This document shows positions 47,086-58,245 of a stretch of DNA of 64,000 bases, one piece after another (within the stretch, counting starts at the first letter, position 1; the number at the start of each line of letters is the position of its first letter). Source of the stretch: Rutpela maculata (Eukaryota > Arthropoda > Insecta > Coleoptera > Cerambycidae); contig OW386286.2 of the NCBI GenBank assembly GCA_936432065.2, forward strand, positions 265,999,987 to 266,063,986, given 5' to 3'. Both the position numbers and the translations under genes were made by a program. A model generated the notes under the pieces. The model made no database searches, was not told the origin of the DNA, and worked only from the letters and a program-made list of their open reading frames with translations.

Positions 47086-48437
47086 AAAAAAACCGTGGCC
47101 CAAAGAATAACTACTTCCACATCTGGATTTTCCATCCAAGTCTCTCACAACGAAAACATTTTGTATGTGGAAAAAATTATTTATGGAACCTTAATAATAT
47201 AATATTTGAAATTGCCTACCCCAAAAACTCATAAAACGATATCCCACATTGGCAGTGAGGGGGGGGATGTAGTGGAGGTGGATGAAGTAAAAAAATATTT
47301 TGAGGTTTTTGATTCTTGTCTCCGATTAAAGAACTTATATCTAGATACATAATGGTATTGATTTATTTGTCGCTGAAAGACTCACAATCTAAGGCACTTC
47401 TTCCCATAAGTTGCTGATTGGCCCATCGGCGTATTCACGGCCGCTCGTGCACGATCGGCTTCAGTTCGATTATCATAATCTCAGTTGACAGTTCGGCCAT
47501 TAATGTCAATAAATGTTTTTCGTGTTCTCCGACCAAAAACTGGTGAAAAAGTAATTTTATTTTAAGTTGTGATTTGCTTAATACCTAAATAACATTCTCT
47601 ATTCATATTTACACAGTTTAGTGACAATATATTTTGTGCAAATAAATAGTGAAGTGCTCTGCCGTTTGCAGAAAGCAGCTTAGAAAAGAAGAAAATCGAT
47701 CGTTCCATAGTCGTAACATGATGAAGTTCAGTTTACAGTTATAAAGTAAATAGCAATTAAATTTTAATATCCTTTCAATACATATTTATCTTACTGTAAT
47801 ATCGTATGCCTACATCACGTTATATAAAGAGCCGGTAATGCAGGAATTGCAATAATTCATTTTAATGAAAATATTTACCATTCTACACATTTTCTACACA
47901 CACAACGCCACTGTTGCCTATGGGATGTGATGTTCATCTATCCATTTTAATGGACATATAATGTGACTACGTTAGGAGCAAACAAGGTATATAGTCAAAA
48001 GATAGCCTGTTATGTATCTAGATATAAGTTCTTTAATCGGAGATTCTTGTACAAACATTAAATCACATTTTTTTCGCTCTCTTAAATAATGGGGTGAGAG
48101 TGGTAATGGGTGTGGCTAATACCAAAAAATTTTTTGAGACCTTATAACTTCTCTTGTATATACTAAATACCAACCCTTCAACGGAATAAGATAAAAATAT
48201 AATCTAGTTCCAGATCACGTTAAAATATATACGTGTATCAAGTTTCAAGTCAATATCTTAGACGGTTCCAGAGTAATCGTGCGCACAAAAAAAAGTTACA
48301 GACGTGACATACCAACAAACAGACATACATTTTTTTTTCGTTCAAACTTAAAATCCCGACGTTTCATGACATTCTAAGCAAACAAAAATTTTCAATTTTT
48401 TTTTTGTCGTTACTATACTTCCACTGGATGTGGAAGT
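47086..48437 (+). mobile_element. HLE, copy 11 (with a 723-bp insertion)
   Basis: 5' part 47086-47319 (ACCGTGGCCCAAAGAATAAC, a variant of the usual start) and 3' part 48043-48437 ending in the intact hairpin. Some ACCCCAAATT blocks are missing from the second part. Confidence 0.8.
47320..48042. mobile_element. DNA transposon derivative, 33-bp identical TIRs, TSD ATTCTTGT
   Basis: Starts CTCCGATTAAAGAACTTATA and ends with its exact reverse complement; the match runs 33 bp without mismatch. ATTCTTGT is duplicated at 47312-47319 and 48043-48050. The 8-bp duplication fits hAT, P or Merlin; the CTCCG end is not a typical hAT CAG end, so the superfamily is open. The interior has a GC-richer promoter-like patch (47430-47530) and a short ORF start near 47513, but no transposase. 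Identical ends and a perfect duplication make it one of the youngest insertions here. Confidence 0.88.
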
Positions 48438-48760
48438 AATTAGATGAGTACCTTCTTACGCCGACTCACTAAGTTTACTAAGCAATTTCTCGTGTGATAC
48501 TGTATCAAAAACTTTCTGGAGATGTAGGAATATAGCTAATACTTTTTTTATTGTAATTAAAATTCTTTAAAATAGAAGTTACTTTTTGAATTCCTAATTC
48601 CGTATTTAATTTTGTTCGGAACCTATTGATATGTCGATAATTTTTTTTTTCCAAATGTATTGTTAACCGTGTTTTAAGCAGTAAACTATACAATTTACAT
48701 TTGACAATATTTAACACTTTTATCAGTTTTCTCTTCATTAATTTAGTTGACAAAAAGGTG

Positions 48761-49519
48761 GATAAATTATCTCGGATAATTATTTCATTTCCACCCAGTC
48801 TCCATTTTAATAAAAATAAAAAAGAATCACGCTTCGGATAAACAATTCAATTCACCTTTCTAAATCCGGCATCTAGCGACTGCCCATTGATAATAAATCC
48901 GCTTTTGCCGGTTAAATGATCGACAATTTATGAGAGTAATATCGAATTGTACAATTACAATTATAGATCTAGTTCAGATATTACAAAGGAAAGGTTAAAA
49001 TACACATAATTAATAGACAGCGGTACAATAACTCTGTGTACATAAAATCTATTTTGGTTCATGCGCTGGCCTGCAAAAAGGAGATAGGGACAATGAAACC
49101 CATAATGATGTACAGGATAACAGTTGTCCATGACAGGACCATTGAAATTTTTGTTGGCTATGCGGTAAGTTACAGAATTTGTTTTACTCTAATTGTTATA
49201 AAGAAACGTGTATTAGAAATATTGTATTATGTTATATATACATGTTCCTATCTGTATTTTTATCAGATACAATTGGATTTTAAGAATTCCTGTAATTGGA
49301 ATATTCAAGACAGAAAATCCTGTATTATTATTTTTATTTAAAGACAATTTTATTTATTTATTTAAAGATACAGCTGCCCAGACAGATAAGCATTCAATTA
49401 AAGGGCAGGAAACATACAAATAAATGTATATAATCTCCAGTTATACACAATACAAACTTAATAATAAAAACAAAAAGCAAACAAAAATTTTACATGTAAA
49501 ATATAAACATATCAATATT
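48761..49519. other. Unrecognised sequence
   Basis: The frame at 49036-49341 is open for 101 codons but shows no motif I recognise and has AT-driven composition. Confidence 0.4.
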
Positions 49520-50169
49520 AAAAACCGCTGCCCAAGGAATCACTACTTCCACATCCAGATTTTTTTATCTAAGTCACTCACAACGAAAAAATTTTGCATG
49601 TGAAAATAATTGTTTATGGAACTTTAATAATATAATATTTGAAATCGTCCACCCCAAAAACCCATAAAACGATACCCCACATCGGTAGCGGGGTGGGGGT
49701 GGTGATAGGGGGTGGTAGTGGGGGTGGATGAAGTAAGAAAACATTTTGAGGTTTCTGGTTGTTGTACACACCCTAAATCACAATTTTTTTTCATTCCCTT
49801 TAATAATGGGGTGGCGGTGGTAATGGGGGTGGCTAATGCCAAAATTTTTTTTGAGACCTCAGCTTCTCTTGTATATACTAAATACCAATTTTATAGACTC
49901 TTACCTGCTTGATTTACCTATTTTCCCCAATATAATCTAGTTCTAGATCTCGTCAAAGTACATGTGTGTACTAAATTTCAAGTCAATATCTCAAACGGTT
50001 CCAGAGTAAACGTGCGCACAAAAAAAGTTACAGACAGACCGACAGACAGAATTTTTTTTTTCGCTCAAACTTAAAATTTCGACGTTTCGTGACATTCTAA
50101 GCCTATTTGAACAATAAATATTTTTAAAAATTTTTTTGTCGTTACTATACTTCCACTGGATGTGGAAGT
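49520..50169 (+). mobile_element. HLE, copy 12
   Basis: Complete ends. The ACCCCAAATT/CTTCGACGG segment is deleted near 49930. The hairpin is intact. ATTA flanks both sides (49516-49519 and 50170-50173) but may be chance in this AT-rich DNA. Confidence 0.8.
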
Positions 50170-50214
50170 AATTAGAGATAAGCGAACAGACAAATATAGG
50201 ATGAAAGCAAAGTG

Positions 50215-50893
50215 AAAAAACCGCTGTCCAAGTTATCACTACTTCCACATCCATATTTTCTATCCAAGTCACTCACAACGAAAAAATTTTGTATGTGGAA
50301 ATAATTGTTTATGGAACTTTAATAATATAATATTTGAAATGCTCTACCCCAAAAACCCATAAAACGATACCCCACATCGGTAGTGGGGTGGCGGTGGTGA
50401 TAGGGAGGGGTGGTAGTGGGTAGTGGAGGAAGTAAAAAAATATTTTGAGATTTTTGGTTCTTGTACATGTACACACACTAAATCACAATTTTTTTTTATC
50501 CCCTTTAATAATGGGGTGGGGGTGGTAATGGGGGTGGCTAATGCCAAAATTTTTTTTGAGACCTTAGCTTCTCTTGTATATACTAAATACCAATTTTATG
50601 GACTCTTATCTGCTTGATTTACCTATTTACCCCAAATTTACCCCAATTTACCCCCCCAACCCTTCGACGGAACAAGATGAAAATATAATCTAGTTCCAGC
50701 TCTCGTTAAGGTCCATATGTGTACCAAATTTCAAGTCATTATCTTAAACGGTTCCAGAGTAAACGTGTGCACAAAGAAAGTTACAGACAGACAGAAATTT
50801 TTTTTCGCCCAAACTTAAAATCTCGACATTTCATGACATTCTAAGCCTTTTTGAACAATAAAATTTTTAAAAATTTTTTTTGTCGTTACTATC
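50215..50893 (+). mobile_element. HLE, copy 13 (terminal hairpin lost)
   Basis: Same orientation as copy 12, only ~45 bp downstream. Starts AAAAAACCGCTGTCCAAG and stops at GTCGTTACTAT, where unrelated sequence begins. Confidence 0.75.
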
Positions 50894-51065
50894 CCGCTAT
50901 AGCCTTTACCCTATTTTTTTACAGTGCTTATAAGTAACTAGCATATTATCTAGCTACTGAAAATTATCAGGGGTCACTCGAAATACATTGTTTTATATTA
51001 TTAACACTACAATTAAAAATGTCAAGGTTTGACTGATAATCTAAATAGTTTAAACACACATTATA

Positions 51066-52738
51066 CAGTGTGTTTCACTTCTCGTGAAGACACCCCTGCC
51101 ATACAAGTCCATAAGGTGACTTTATTCAACACATAAATGCCGTCTAAATCTAAAACGCCGGCCTACTGCGATAAAAAGAAAATGTCAATTTTCGAGAAAT
51201 CATAGTAGGCTTAGAGATAGACAAAAATTTTGTTAACAAAAGTTGTTCAGAATCACTTGATATGCCCCCCTGTAAAATTTTGTGAAAATCGGAATATTTT
51301 CAAAAAATAATTTTTTGTTTCACTTCTCGTGAAGACACCCCTGTATCTTTTTTATTTGTGGCCGAATTAATTTCAAATTTTTATCAGCCATACAAGTCCA
51401 TAAAGTGACTTTATTCAATACATAAATGCCGTTTAAATCTAAAACGCCGGCCTACTGCGATAAAAAGAAAATGTCAATTTTCGAGAAATCATAGTAGGCT
51501 TAGAGATAGACAAAAATTTTGTTAACAAAAGTTGTTCGGAATCACTTGATATGCCCCCCTGTAAAATTTTGTGAAAATCTGAATATTTTCAAAAAAAAAT
51601 TTTTGTTTCACTTCTCGTGAAGACACCTCTGTATCTTTTTTATTTGTGGCCGAATTAATTTCAAATTTTTATCAGCCATACACGTCCATAAAGTGACTTT
51701 ATTCAATACATAAATGCCGTTTAAATCTAAAACGCCGGCCTACTGCGATATAAAGAAAATGTCAATTTTCGAGAAATCATAGTAGGCTTAGAGATAGACA
51801 AAAATTTTGTTAACAAAAGTTGTTCGGAATCACTTGATATGCCCCCCTGTAAAATTTTGTGAAAATTGGAATATTTTCAAAAAAAAAATTTTTGGTTCAC
51901 TTCTCGTGAAGACACCCCTGTATCTTTTTTATTTGTGGCCGAATTAATTTCAAATTTTTATCAGCCATACAAGTCCATAAAGTGACTTTATTCAACACAT
52001 AAATGCCGTTTAAATCTAAAACGCCGGCCTACTGCGATAAAAAGAAAATGTCAATTTTCGAGAAATCATAGTAGGCTTAGAGATGGACAAAAATTTTGTT
52101 AACAAAAGTTGTTCGGAATCACTTGATATGCCCCCCTGTAAAATTTTGTGAAAATCTGAATATTTTCAAAAAAAAATTTTTGTTTCACTTCTCGTGAAGA
52201 CACCTCTGTATCTTTTTTATTTGTGGCCGAATTAATTTCAAATTTTTATCAGCCATACAAGTCCATAAAGTGACTTTATTCAATACATAAATGCCGTTTA
52301 AATCTAAAACGCCGGCCTACTGCGATAAAAAGAAAATGTCAATTTTCGAGAAATCATAGTAGGCTTAGAGATAGACAAAAATTTTGTTAACAAAAGTTGT
52401 TCGGAATCACTTGATATGCCCCCCTGTAAAATTTTGTGAAAATCGGAATATTTTCAAAAAAAAAATTTTTGTTTCACTTCTCGTGAAGACACCCCTGTAT
52501 CTTTTTTATTTGTGGCCGGATTAATTTCAAATTTTTGTCAGCCATACAACTCCATAAGGTGACTTTATTCGACACATAAATGCCGTCTAAATCTAAAACG
52601 CCTGCCTACTGCGATAAAAAGAAAATGTTAATTTTCGAGAAATCATAGTAGGCTTAGAGATAGACAAAAATTTTGTTAATGAAAGTTGTTCAGGATCACT
52701 TCATACGCCCCATGTCGTCTAAATCTAAAATGCCGGCC
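51066..52738 (+). repeat. Left terminal array, six ~289-bp units
   Basis: Unit starts (GTTTCACTTCTCGTGAAGAC) fall at 51069, 51317, 51605, 51894, 52182 and 52471, a period of 288-289 bp except for the first, which lacks about 40 bp. The last unit is partial. Only the outermost copy has the CAGTGT terminus. Units are nearly identical by eye. Confidence 0.92.
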
Positions 52739-52999
52739 TTAGAATAATTAAAATTAAAATCTAATTACTTTAATGAGTTTTAACATCTGTCAACAATATG
52801 TAGGTTGGTAGGATGCTGTCATATAACGAATTCTTTTTGAATTAAATTGGTGGCCCTGAAAAGGGCCGTTGTTTTTACAGAGAAGACTACTAATAATGAA
52901 TGATAATATTGTCGGAAAAAAAAATACAGATAAAGCAAAAGCCGCAGTGTTAGAATAGTTCAAAAATAAAAGAAGTTAATGGTTTTTTTTACTTATTTA

Positions 53000-54058
53000 T
53001 TATATTGCGCCCCTTTCCACTAACCCACCCTCAAGTGTAATACACTTCTCAATCCGTTTTCTGTTATTTTTTACAACTCTTCGCAGTTCTTGAGCTGTAA
53101 CTTCTAAACATGCTTGCCTTATCCTCTCACAAAGCTGCTCTATATTTTGAGGTCTGGTCATATAAACTTTGTTTTTAATGTGACCCCAAAAATAAAAATC
53201 CATTGGAGTGAGATCAGGTGATCTGGGTGGCCAATGTATTAAAGGGCTATTTCGTCCTATCCCTCTTTGGGGAAAATGTTCATTCATCCATGCTCTCACT
53301 ACTACGGAATTGTGGATAGATGCTCCGTCGAGTTGAAAATACAATTGTTCCAAAGGAAAATCAACAATTGCATTCCAAAGATCATTATTTAAAAATTCTA
53401 GCAAATTTAACGCATTTATATTTTGAAAAAAGAAAAACGGCCCTATTATTGTTTCGTTAAAAATTCCGCACCACACATTTACTTTCTGGGAATATTGCCT
53501 TTTACAATTTATTATCCAATCAGGATTTTCTACTGCCCAGAACCTAGAGTTTTGTGATGACACTACCCCGTTGGTGGAGAAAGTTGCCTCGTCCGTGAAA
53601 ATTACTTTCTTCAAGAAGTCTCTATTGTTTAAATAATTACCTTGGATCCATAAACAATATTCTAATCTTCTCTCTTCATCACCTTCCTCCAAGGTATGTA
53701 AAAATTTTGGTTTAAACGGTTGTAGCTTATGGCGTTTTAAACATCTCCAAATTTTTGATGCCGACAAATTAAGGTCACGAGCCATATTTCGAAGACTGGT
53801 AGTGGGATTGGCGTTAAACGCCGCTAATATAACATTATCATCTCCGTGATTTCGATTAAGATGTACTCTCGGTTTAAGCACATTGCCAGTTGTATTGAAC
53901 AAGTGACATATTCTTGCTACGGTACCATGGTGTATTGGTTGTCTTAGAGGATGTCTTAAATTAAATTCTTCTGCTGCTTCTCTTGAAGACCGTACATTTT
54001 CACCGACTATCTTTATTATTTCAATTTTTTCATGAGTAGTTAAAAGTATTCTAACCAT
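53000..54058 (-). CDS. Tc1/mariner-family DDD transposase
   Basis: Predicted to cut and paste the surrounding element at TA sites in the nucleus. It has 352 residues from the Met at 54058, close to the usual 340-360. An upstream in-frame Met at 54190 would add a hydrophobic 44-residue leader, which is unlikely. Residues 7-60 look like a first helix-turn-helix (EKIEIIKIVGE, then HGTVARICHLF) and 84-112 like a second (TTSLRNMARDLNLSASKIWR). Catalytic candidates are D156 in IFTDEATF, D244 in FQLDGASIH and D287 in WPPRSPDLTPMDFYFWGH, with 42 residues between the second and third. If D282 were used the gap would be 37. No frameshift or internal stop was found. It is the only convincing intact protein-coding gene in the window and lies between the inverted arrays. 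Confidence 0.9.
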   Translation of the reverse strand: MVRILLTTHEKIEIIKIVGENVRSSREAAEEFNLRHPLRQPIHHGTVARICHLFNTTGNVLKPRVHLNRNHGDDNVILAAFNANPTTSLRNMARDLNLSASKIWRCLKRHKLQPFKPKFLHTLEEGDEERRLEYCLWIQGNYLNNRDFLKKVIFTDEATFSTNGVVSSQNSRFWAVENPDWIINCKRQYSQKVNVWCGIFNETIIGPFFFFQNINALNLLEFLNNDLWNAIVDFPLEQLYFQLDGASIHNSVVVRAWMNEHFPQRGIGRNSPLIHWPPRSPDLTPMDFYFWGHIKNKVYMTRPQNIEQLCERIRQACLEVTAQELRRVVKNNRKRIEKCITLEGGLVERGAI

Positions 54059-54441
54059 TATGAGAAAAGATATGAAATAAGGAAACTTTAGTATGAATAA
54101 AATTATTAAAACAAGAAAAACTAACAAACTCCACAGAAAATAACAACAATCACTTCTGTCATGAAAGCAATGACGAAATAAATAAAACAATACATATTGA
54201 CAGTTAATTTCAAGGCACTCTTTACATTCAACGCAATAAAACCGTCCATGTTCCTAAATTTCTGAGCCGATAAGGAGGAAGGATATGATGGAGAGTTACT
54301 CCTCCAGAAGAGAGATAACAAGAAAAAAAGAAAAGATATTACATTCAACTTGATATGTAAAAATAAAAAGCCCTTTTAGTGTTTTATTGAATGCTGATTT
54401 TTGTTCACAACTTTCATTTGTTGGAAAAAGTTCTCTTTATG

Positions 54442-56115
54442 TGTTCTCTTTTTTTGAAAATATTCCGATTTTCATAAAATTTTACAGAGGGGCATATGAA
54501 GTGATCCTGAACAACTTTTATTAACAAAATTTTTGTCTATCTCTAAGCCTACTATGATTTCTCGAAAATTAACATTTTATTTTTATCGCAGTAGGCAGGG
54601 GTTTTAGATTTAGACGGCATTTATGTATTGAATAAAGTCACCTTATGGATTTGTTTGGCTGATAAAAATTTGAAATTAATTCGGCCGCAAATAAAAAAGA
54701 TACAGGGGTGTCTTCACGAGAAGTGGAACAAATTTTTTTTTTTTTGAAAATATTCCGATTTTCACAAAATTTTACAGGGGGACATATCAAGTGATTCCGA
54801 ACTACTTTTGTTAACAAAATTTTTGTCTATCTCTAAGCCTACTATGATTTCTCGAAAATTAACATTTTCTTTTTATCACAGTAGGCCGGCGTTTTAGATT
54901 TAGACGGTATTTATGTGTTGAATAAAGTCACCTTATGGACTTGTATGGCTGATAAAAATTTGAAATTAATTCGGCCACAAATAAAAAAGATACAGGGGTG
55001 TCTTCACGAGAAGTGAAACAAAAATTTTTTTTTTGAAAATATTCCGATTTTCACAAAATTTTTGTCTATCTCTAAGCCTACTATGATTTCTCGAAAATTA
55101 ACATTTTATTTTTATCGCAGTAGGCAGGGGTTTTAGATTTAGACGGCATTTATGTATTGAATAAAGTCACCTTATGGATTTGTTTGGCTGATAAAAATTT
55201 GAAATTAATTCGGCCACAAATAAAAAAGATACAGGGGTGTCTTCATGAGAAGTGAAACAAAATATTCCGACTTTCACAAAATTTTACAGGGGGACATATC
55301 AAGTGATTCCGAACTACTTTTGTTAACAAAATTTTTGTCTATCTCTAAGCCTACTATGATTTCTCGAAAATTAACATTTTCTTTTTATCACAGTAGGCCG
55401 GCGTTTTAGATTTAGACGGCATTTATGTGTTGAATAAAGTCACCTTATGGACTTGTATGGCTGATAAAAATTTGAAATTAATTCGGCCACAAATAAAAAT
55501 GATACAGGGGTGTCTTCACGAGAAGCGAAACAAAAAATTTTTTTTTGAAAATATTCCGATTTTCACAAAATTTTACAGGGGAACATATCAAGTGATTCCG
55601 AACAACTTTTGTTAACAAAATTTTTGTCTATCTCTAAGCCTACTATGATTTCTCGAAAATTGATATTTTCTTTTTATCGCAGTAGGCCGGCGTTTTAGAT
55701 TTAGACGGCATTTATATGTTGAATAAAGTCACCTTATGGACTTGTATGGCTGATAAAAATTTGAAATTAATCCGGCCACAAATAAAAAAGATACAGGGGT
55801 GTCTTCGCGAGAAGTGAAACAAAAAATTTTTTTTTGAAAATATTCCGATTTTCACAAAATTTTACAGGGGGACATATCAAGTGATTCCGAACAACTTTTG
55901 TTAACAAAATTTTTGTCTATCTCTAAGCCTACTATGATTTCTCGAAAATTGACATTTTCTTTTTATCGCAGTAGGCCGGCGTTTTAGATTTAGACGGCAT
56001 TTATATGTTGAATAAAGTCACCTTATGGACTTGCATGGCTGATAAAAATTTGAAATTAATTCGGCAACAAATAAAAAAGATACAGGGGTGTCTTCACGAG
56101 AAGTGAAACACACTG
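54442..56115 (-). repeat. Right terminal array, six ~289-bp units in inverted orientation
   Basis: The same unit as the left array, reversed. Unit ends (complement of GTTTCAC) fall at 54729, 55019, 55258, 55531, 55820 and 56109. The third and fourth intervals are shortened by internal deletions, one of about 50 bp and one of about 16 bp. The frame at 55427-55615 lies inside and is not a gene. Confidence 0.92.
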
Positions 56116-56289
56116 TAGATAGGCGAAAATTTTAATAAAATCGTTCTTTGAGTAGTAGCTAAATAGAATAGGCGTATAAGCGAGTTTGAAAAGACGGAAC
56201 ATTAAAATGTATAGAGCTGAGAATATCCGGGCAGTCTGTCTGATTTTTCAGAAGTTTATGTAAAATCAGTATAGAAAAGTAAACTCACC

Positions 56290-56540
56290 GATATGCTAAG
56301 TCGTTTAAGTCAAACCTAGCTAACAAATGAGATATGGAGTACCTCTAAGTGGATAAATACCATCAGTTTTAAAGGAGAGATATTTAACATGCCTTCTCTG
56401 AATTCGCTCCAAACTCAAGATATGAATTTCATATTTTGGGTTCCAAACATTACTAGCATATTCTAATTTTGGCCTGACAAAAGCATTAAACAGAAGAAAA
56501 AGTGTGGAAATGTCCCTAAAATGCCCCGAATTTCTCATAA
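56290..56540 (-). pseudogene. LINE C-terminal remnant
   Basis: Minus-strand frame with FVRPKLEYASNVWNPKYEIH, ILSLERIQRRHVKYLSFKTD and GIYPLRGTPY, the conserved segment after the reverse transcriptase (FVRPxLEYASxVWxP ... IERIQRRF) of Jockey/CR1-like LINEs. Short and truncated on both sides; it borders the long-TIR family fragment. Confidence 0.75.
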
Positions 56541-57626
56541 AACTAATATTTATTGAGATATTTACAAAGAAACGAAGATGTTACGTTCTTTCTAAAATCC
56601 CTTTTCAGTTTAAAATGCAATTTATTTCTAAAGCAAGCACTGTAAGCGGCTGAACAAATTTTGAGCATGTAGGTCATGTGTACTATACAGGGTGTCCCAC
56701 GACGAATTGCAGCGATCGATATCTCGAAAAGTAGAAATTGTAAAGTTTTGAAAATTTGGTAGTAAACTAATGTCGATGAGGGCAGCGCGGCTAAAATATT
56801 CTCAAGATGATGACACTTCCGGTTATACCGGAAGTTGATGTCAACTTGCTTATTATAAATGGGACACCCTATATATTATTACATTTTTGGATTCTATGCA
56901 GAATTCTAGGCCGATTTTGTGTATCATATATTTTATCTAAGTTTCTCCGTTTTTGACATATTTCAATTTTTATGTCAAAAATGACGTTCGCAGGCCCTAA
57001 AAAAGAATTATCAGTTTTTCCTATAAGGAATCCTTTATTATTTATTATCTAATTAGGGTTGGATTCTTTGTTGAGAAAGACCTACTTTAATAGTGTTTTT
57101 ATAATATTTTGATAAGTATTAATATAGAGTGTTCAAAAAAATAAGAATAAAAATGAAATTGAGAAAACCGTCAAAAATCAATTTTTTCAAATGGAAACCC
57201 CCAATTTTTATAATCTTATCTTATTTACCATTAAAAATAAGTATATGGGAATATATTTTTTTAATTACTGGTTTTATTTAAAAAAATGTGAAAAAGTACA
57301 TTGTTTCTCTCATAACTTGTTTTTTATGCTATAAGAATGACCAGCATTTTTAATAAGTGCCATAGTCTCAAGATATTTAACATTTAACCTAAATACTTCG
57401 TCTTATAGACGCTCGGACGTCACCTTTAAGCTTCCGGATTTCCTAAACCATTAACTCCACAGAGATAAGAAAAAAACGAAATTCATCCACAATTTAGTAG
57501 CTTTCTTTCTTTTAGTAGCTCTGTTCGTCTCTAGCATATTTTCGCCCAATGATATACCTTTAGAGTTATTTGTCGAAAACCTATTTAAAATACCCTTTCA
57601 AGCTAAAAGCCCAATTTTCTAGTCGT
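56541..57626 (+). mobile_element. Long-TIR family internal module, with duplicated block A (56630-57626)
   Basis: Contains the CTAAAGCAAGCACTGTAAGC and TTAATTACTGGTTTTA landmarks of the modules in 40880-43394. From 56630 on, it is repeated at 58246-59242 without visible difference (997 bp). An internal TA-type MITE lies at 56688-56871. Confidence 0.75.
56688..56871. mobile_element. TA-type MITE, CAGGGTGTCCCA ends
   Basis: 184 bp, CAGGGTGTCCCA at the left and TGGGACACCCTA at the right, flanked by TA. The centre holds the inverted pair ACTTCCGGTTATACCGGAAGT. An identical copy at 58304-58487 is part of the block A duplication, not a separate insertion. Confidence 0.85.
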
Positions 57627-58245
57627 GACTAACATAAAATAACCATCCAAAAAAAAATTATCAAAATATAATAAAATATAATTTATTTATACTTGCAGCT
57701 GGGCAATTCCTAGCGAGTAGTCCAAAATGCTTCTGTTCACATAATCAGCAACTACTGTTTGTAATCATGACAAAGCAAACCATATAATTATTTTTAATAA
57801 ACGCGTCCAATGTAACACGTCCTATTTTACCGCGTCCAATCATCTTATGCGTTCAATTGTCTTATTCGTCCTATTGTCCCGCGTCCAATTCAACGAGTAT
57901 AGTTGTTACGCGTCCTATTACTTGCGTCCAATTGACGGGATACCATTGTAAACTGTATTTCATCTAGATGTTTATTTCATTCCCGAAAGAATCCTTAAAT
58001 ATTCATCCCTAACCGGTATATCTCTAATAAAAATAACTAATAACAATAACATCGTACAAAATACAGGATGTAATCAGTTTCATGTCATTAAAAAAAACTG
58101 GTGGTGGGGAACGACTAAACGAACAAAAAAACCTTATATGACATGGGGTCTAAAACCCATAGTTTTAGAAAAAAAAATGAATAAAAATTTTGAAAATTTT
58201 TAATATTGTTTGAGAACTGCTGGAATGTTGGGATAGGCTTTTATC
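57626..58245 (+). repeat. Block B, 620-bp copy of 63310-63929
   Basis: Appears identical to 63310-63929 by eye (constant offset 5684). It contains the right half of the GGACG-rich MITE found complete at 63196-63621, cut off at its left, so this copy is the derived one. It is joined to block A on both sides. Confidence 0.9.

Larger units (their letters stand above)
46815..48760 (-). pseudogene. LINE reverse transcriptase remnant split by an HLE
   Basis: Minus-strand pieces on either side of HLE copy 11. At 48440-48530: AIFLHLQKVFDTVSHEKLL (compare LxxAFDTVxHxxLL, the catalytic D block) followed by SKLSES. At 46990-47085: FKNYLENRRSILKVNDTTSS and then, with a frameshift inside the motif, GVPQGTVLGPIYF. 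The two parts would be about the right distance apart if the HLE were absent, so the HLE inserted into this LINE. The part upstream (48505-48753) reads LTIHLEKKNYRHINRFRTKL, not clearly assignable. Confidence 0.7.
51066..56115 (-). mobile_element. Complete Tc1/mariner-like element with arrayed ~289-bp inverted repeats
   Basis: Ends CAGTGTGTTTCACTTCTCGT and its exact complement, flanked by TA (51064-51065 and 56116-56117). Each end is an array of six copies of one ~289 bp unit, the left array direct and the right array inverted. Between them lies a transposase gene with an unbroken frame. The architecture (intact gene, matching ends, correct target) is that of an element that has recently been, or could still be, mobile. 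It is unusual because ordinary mariner-type TIRs are tens to a few hundred bases, while here the inverted repeats total about 1.7 kb per side. Confidence 0.88.

Noticed and set aside
51066..52738. Regular repeats considered as a CRISPR array
   Set aside because: Units of ~289 bp without unique spacers, mirrored on the other side of a transposase; they are transposon ends in a eukaryotic genome.
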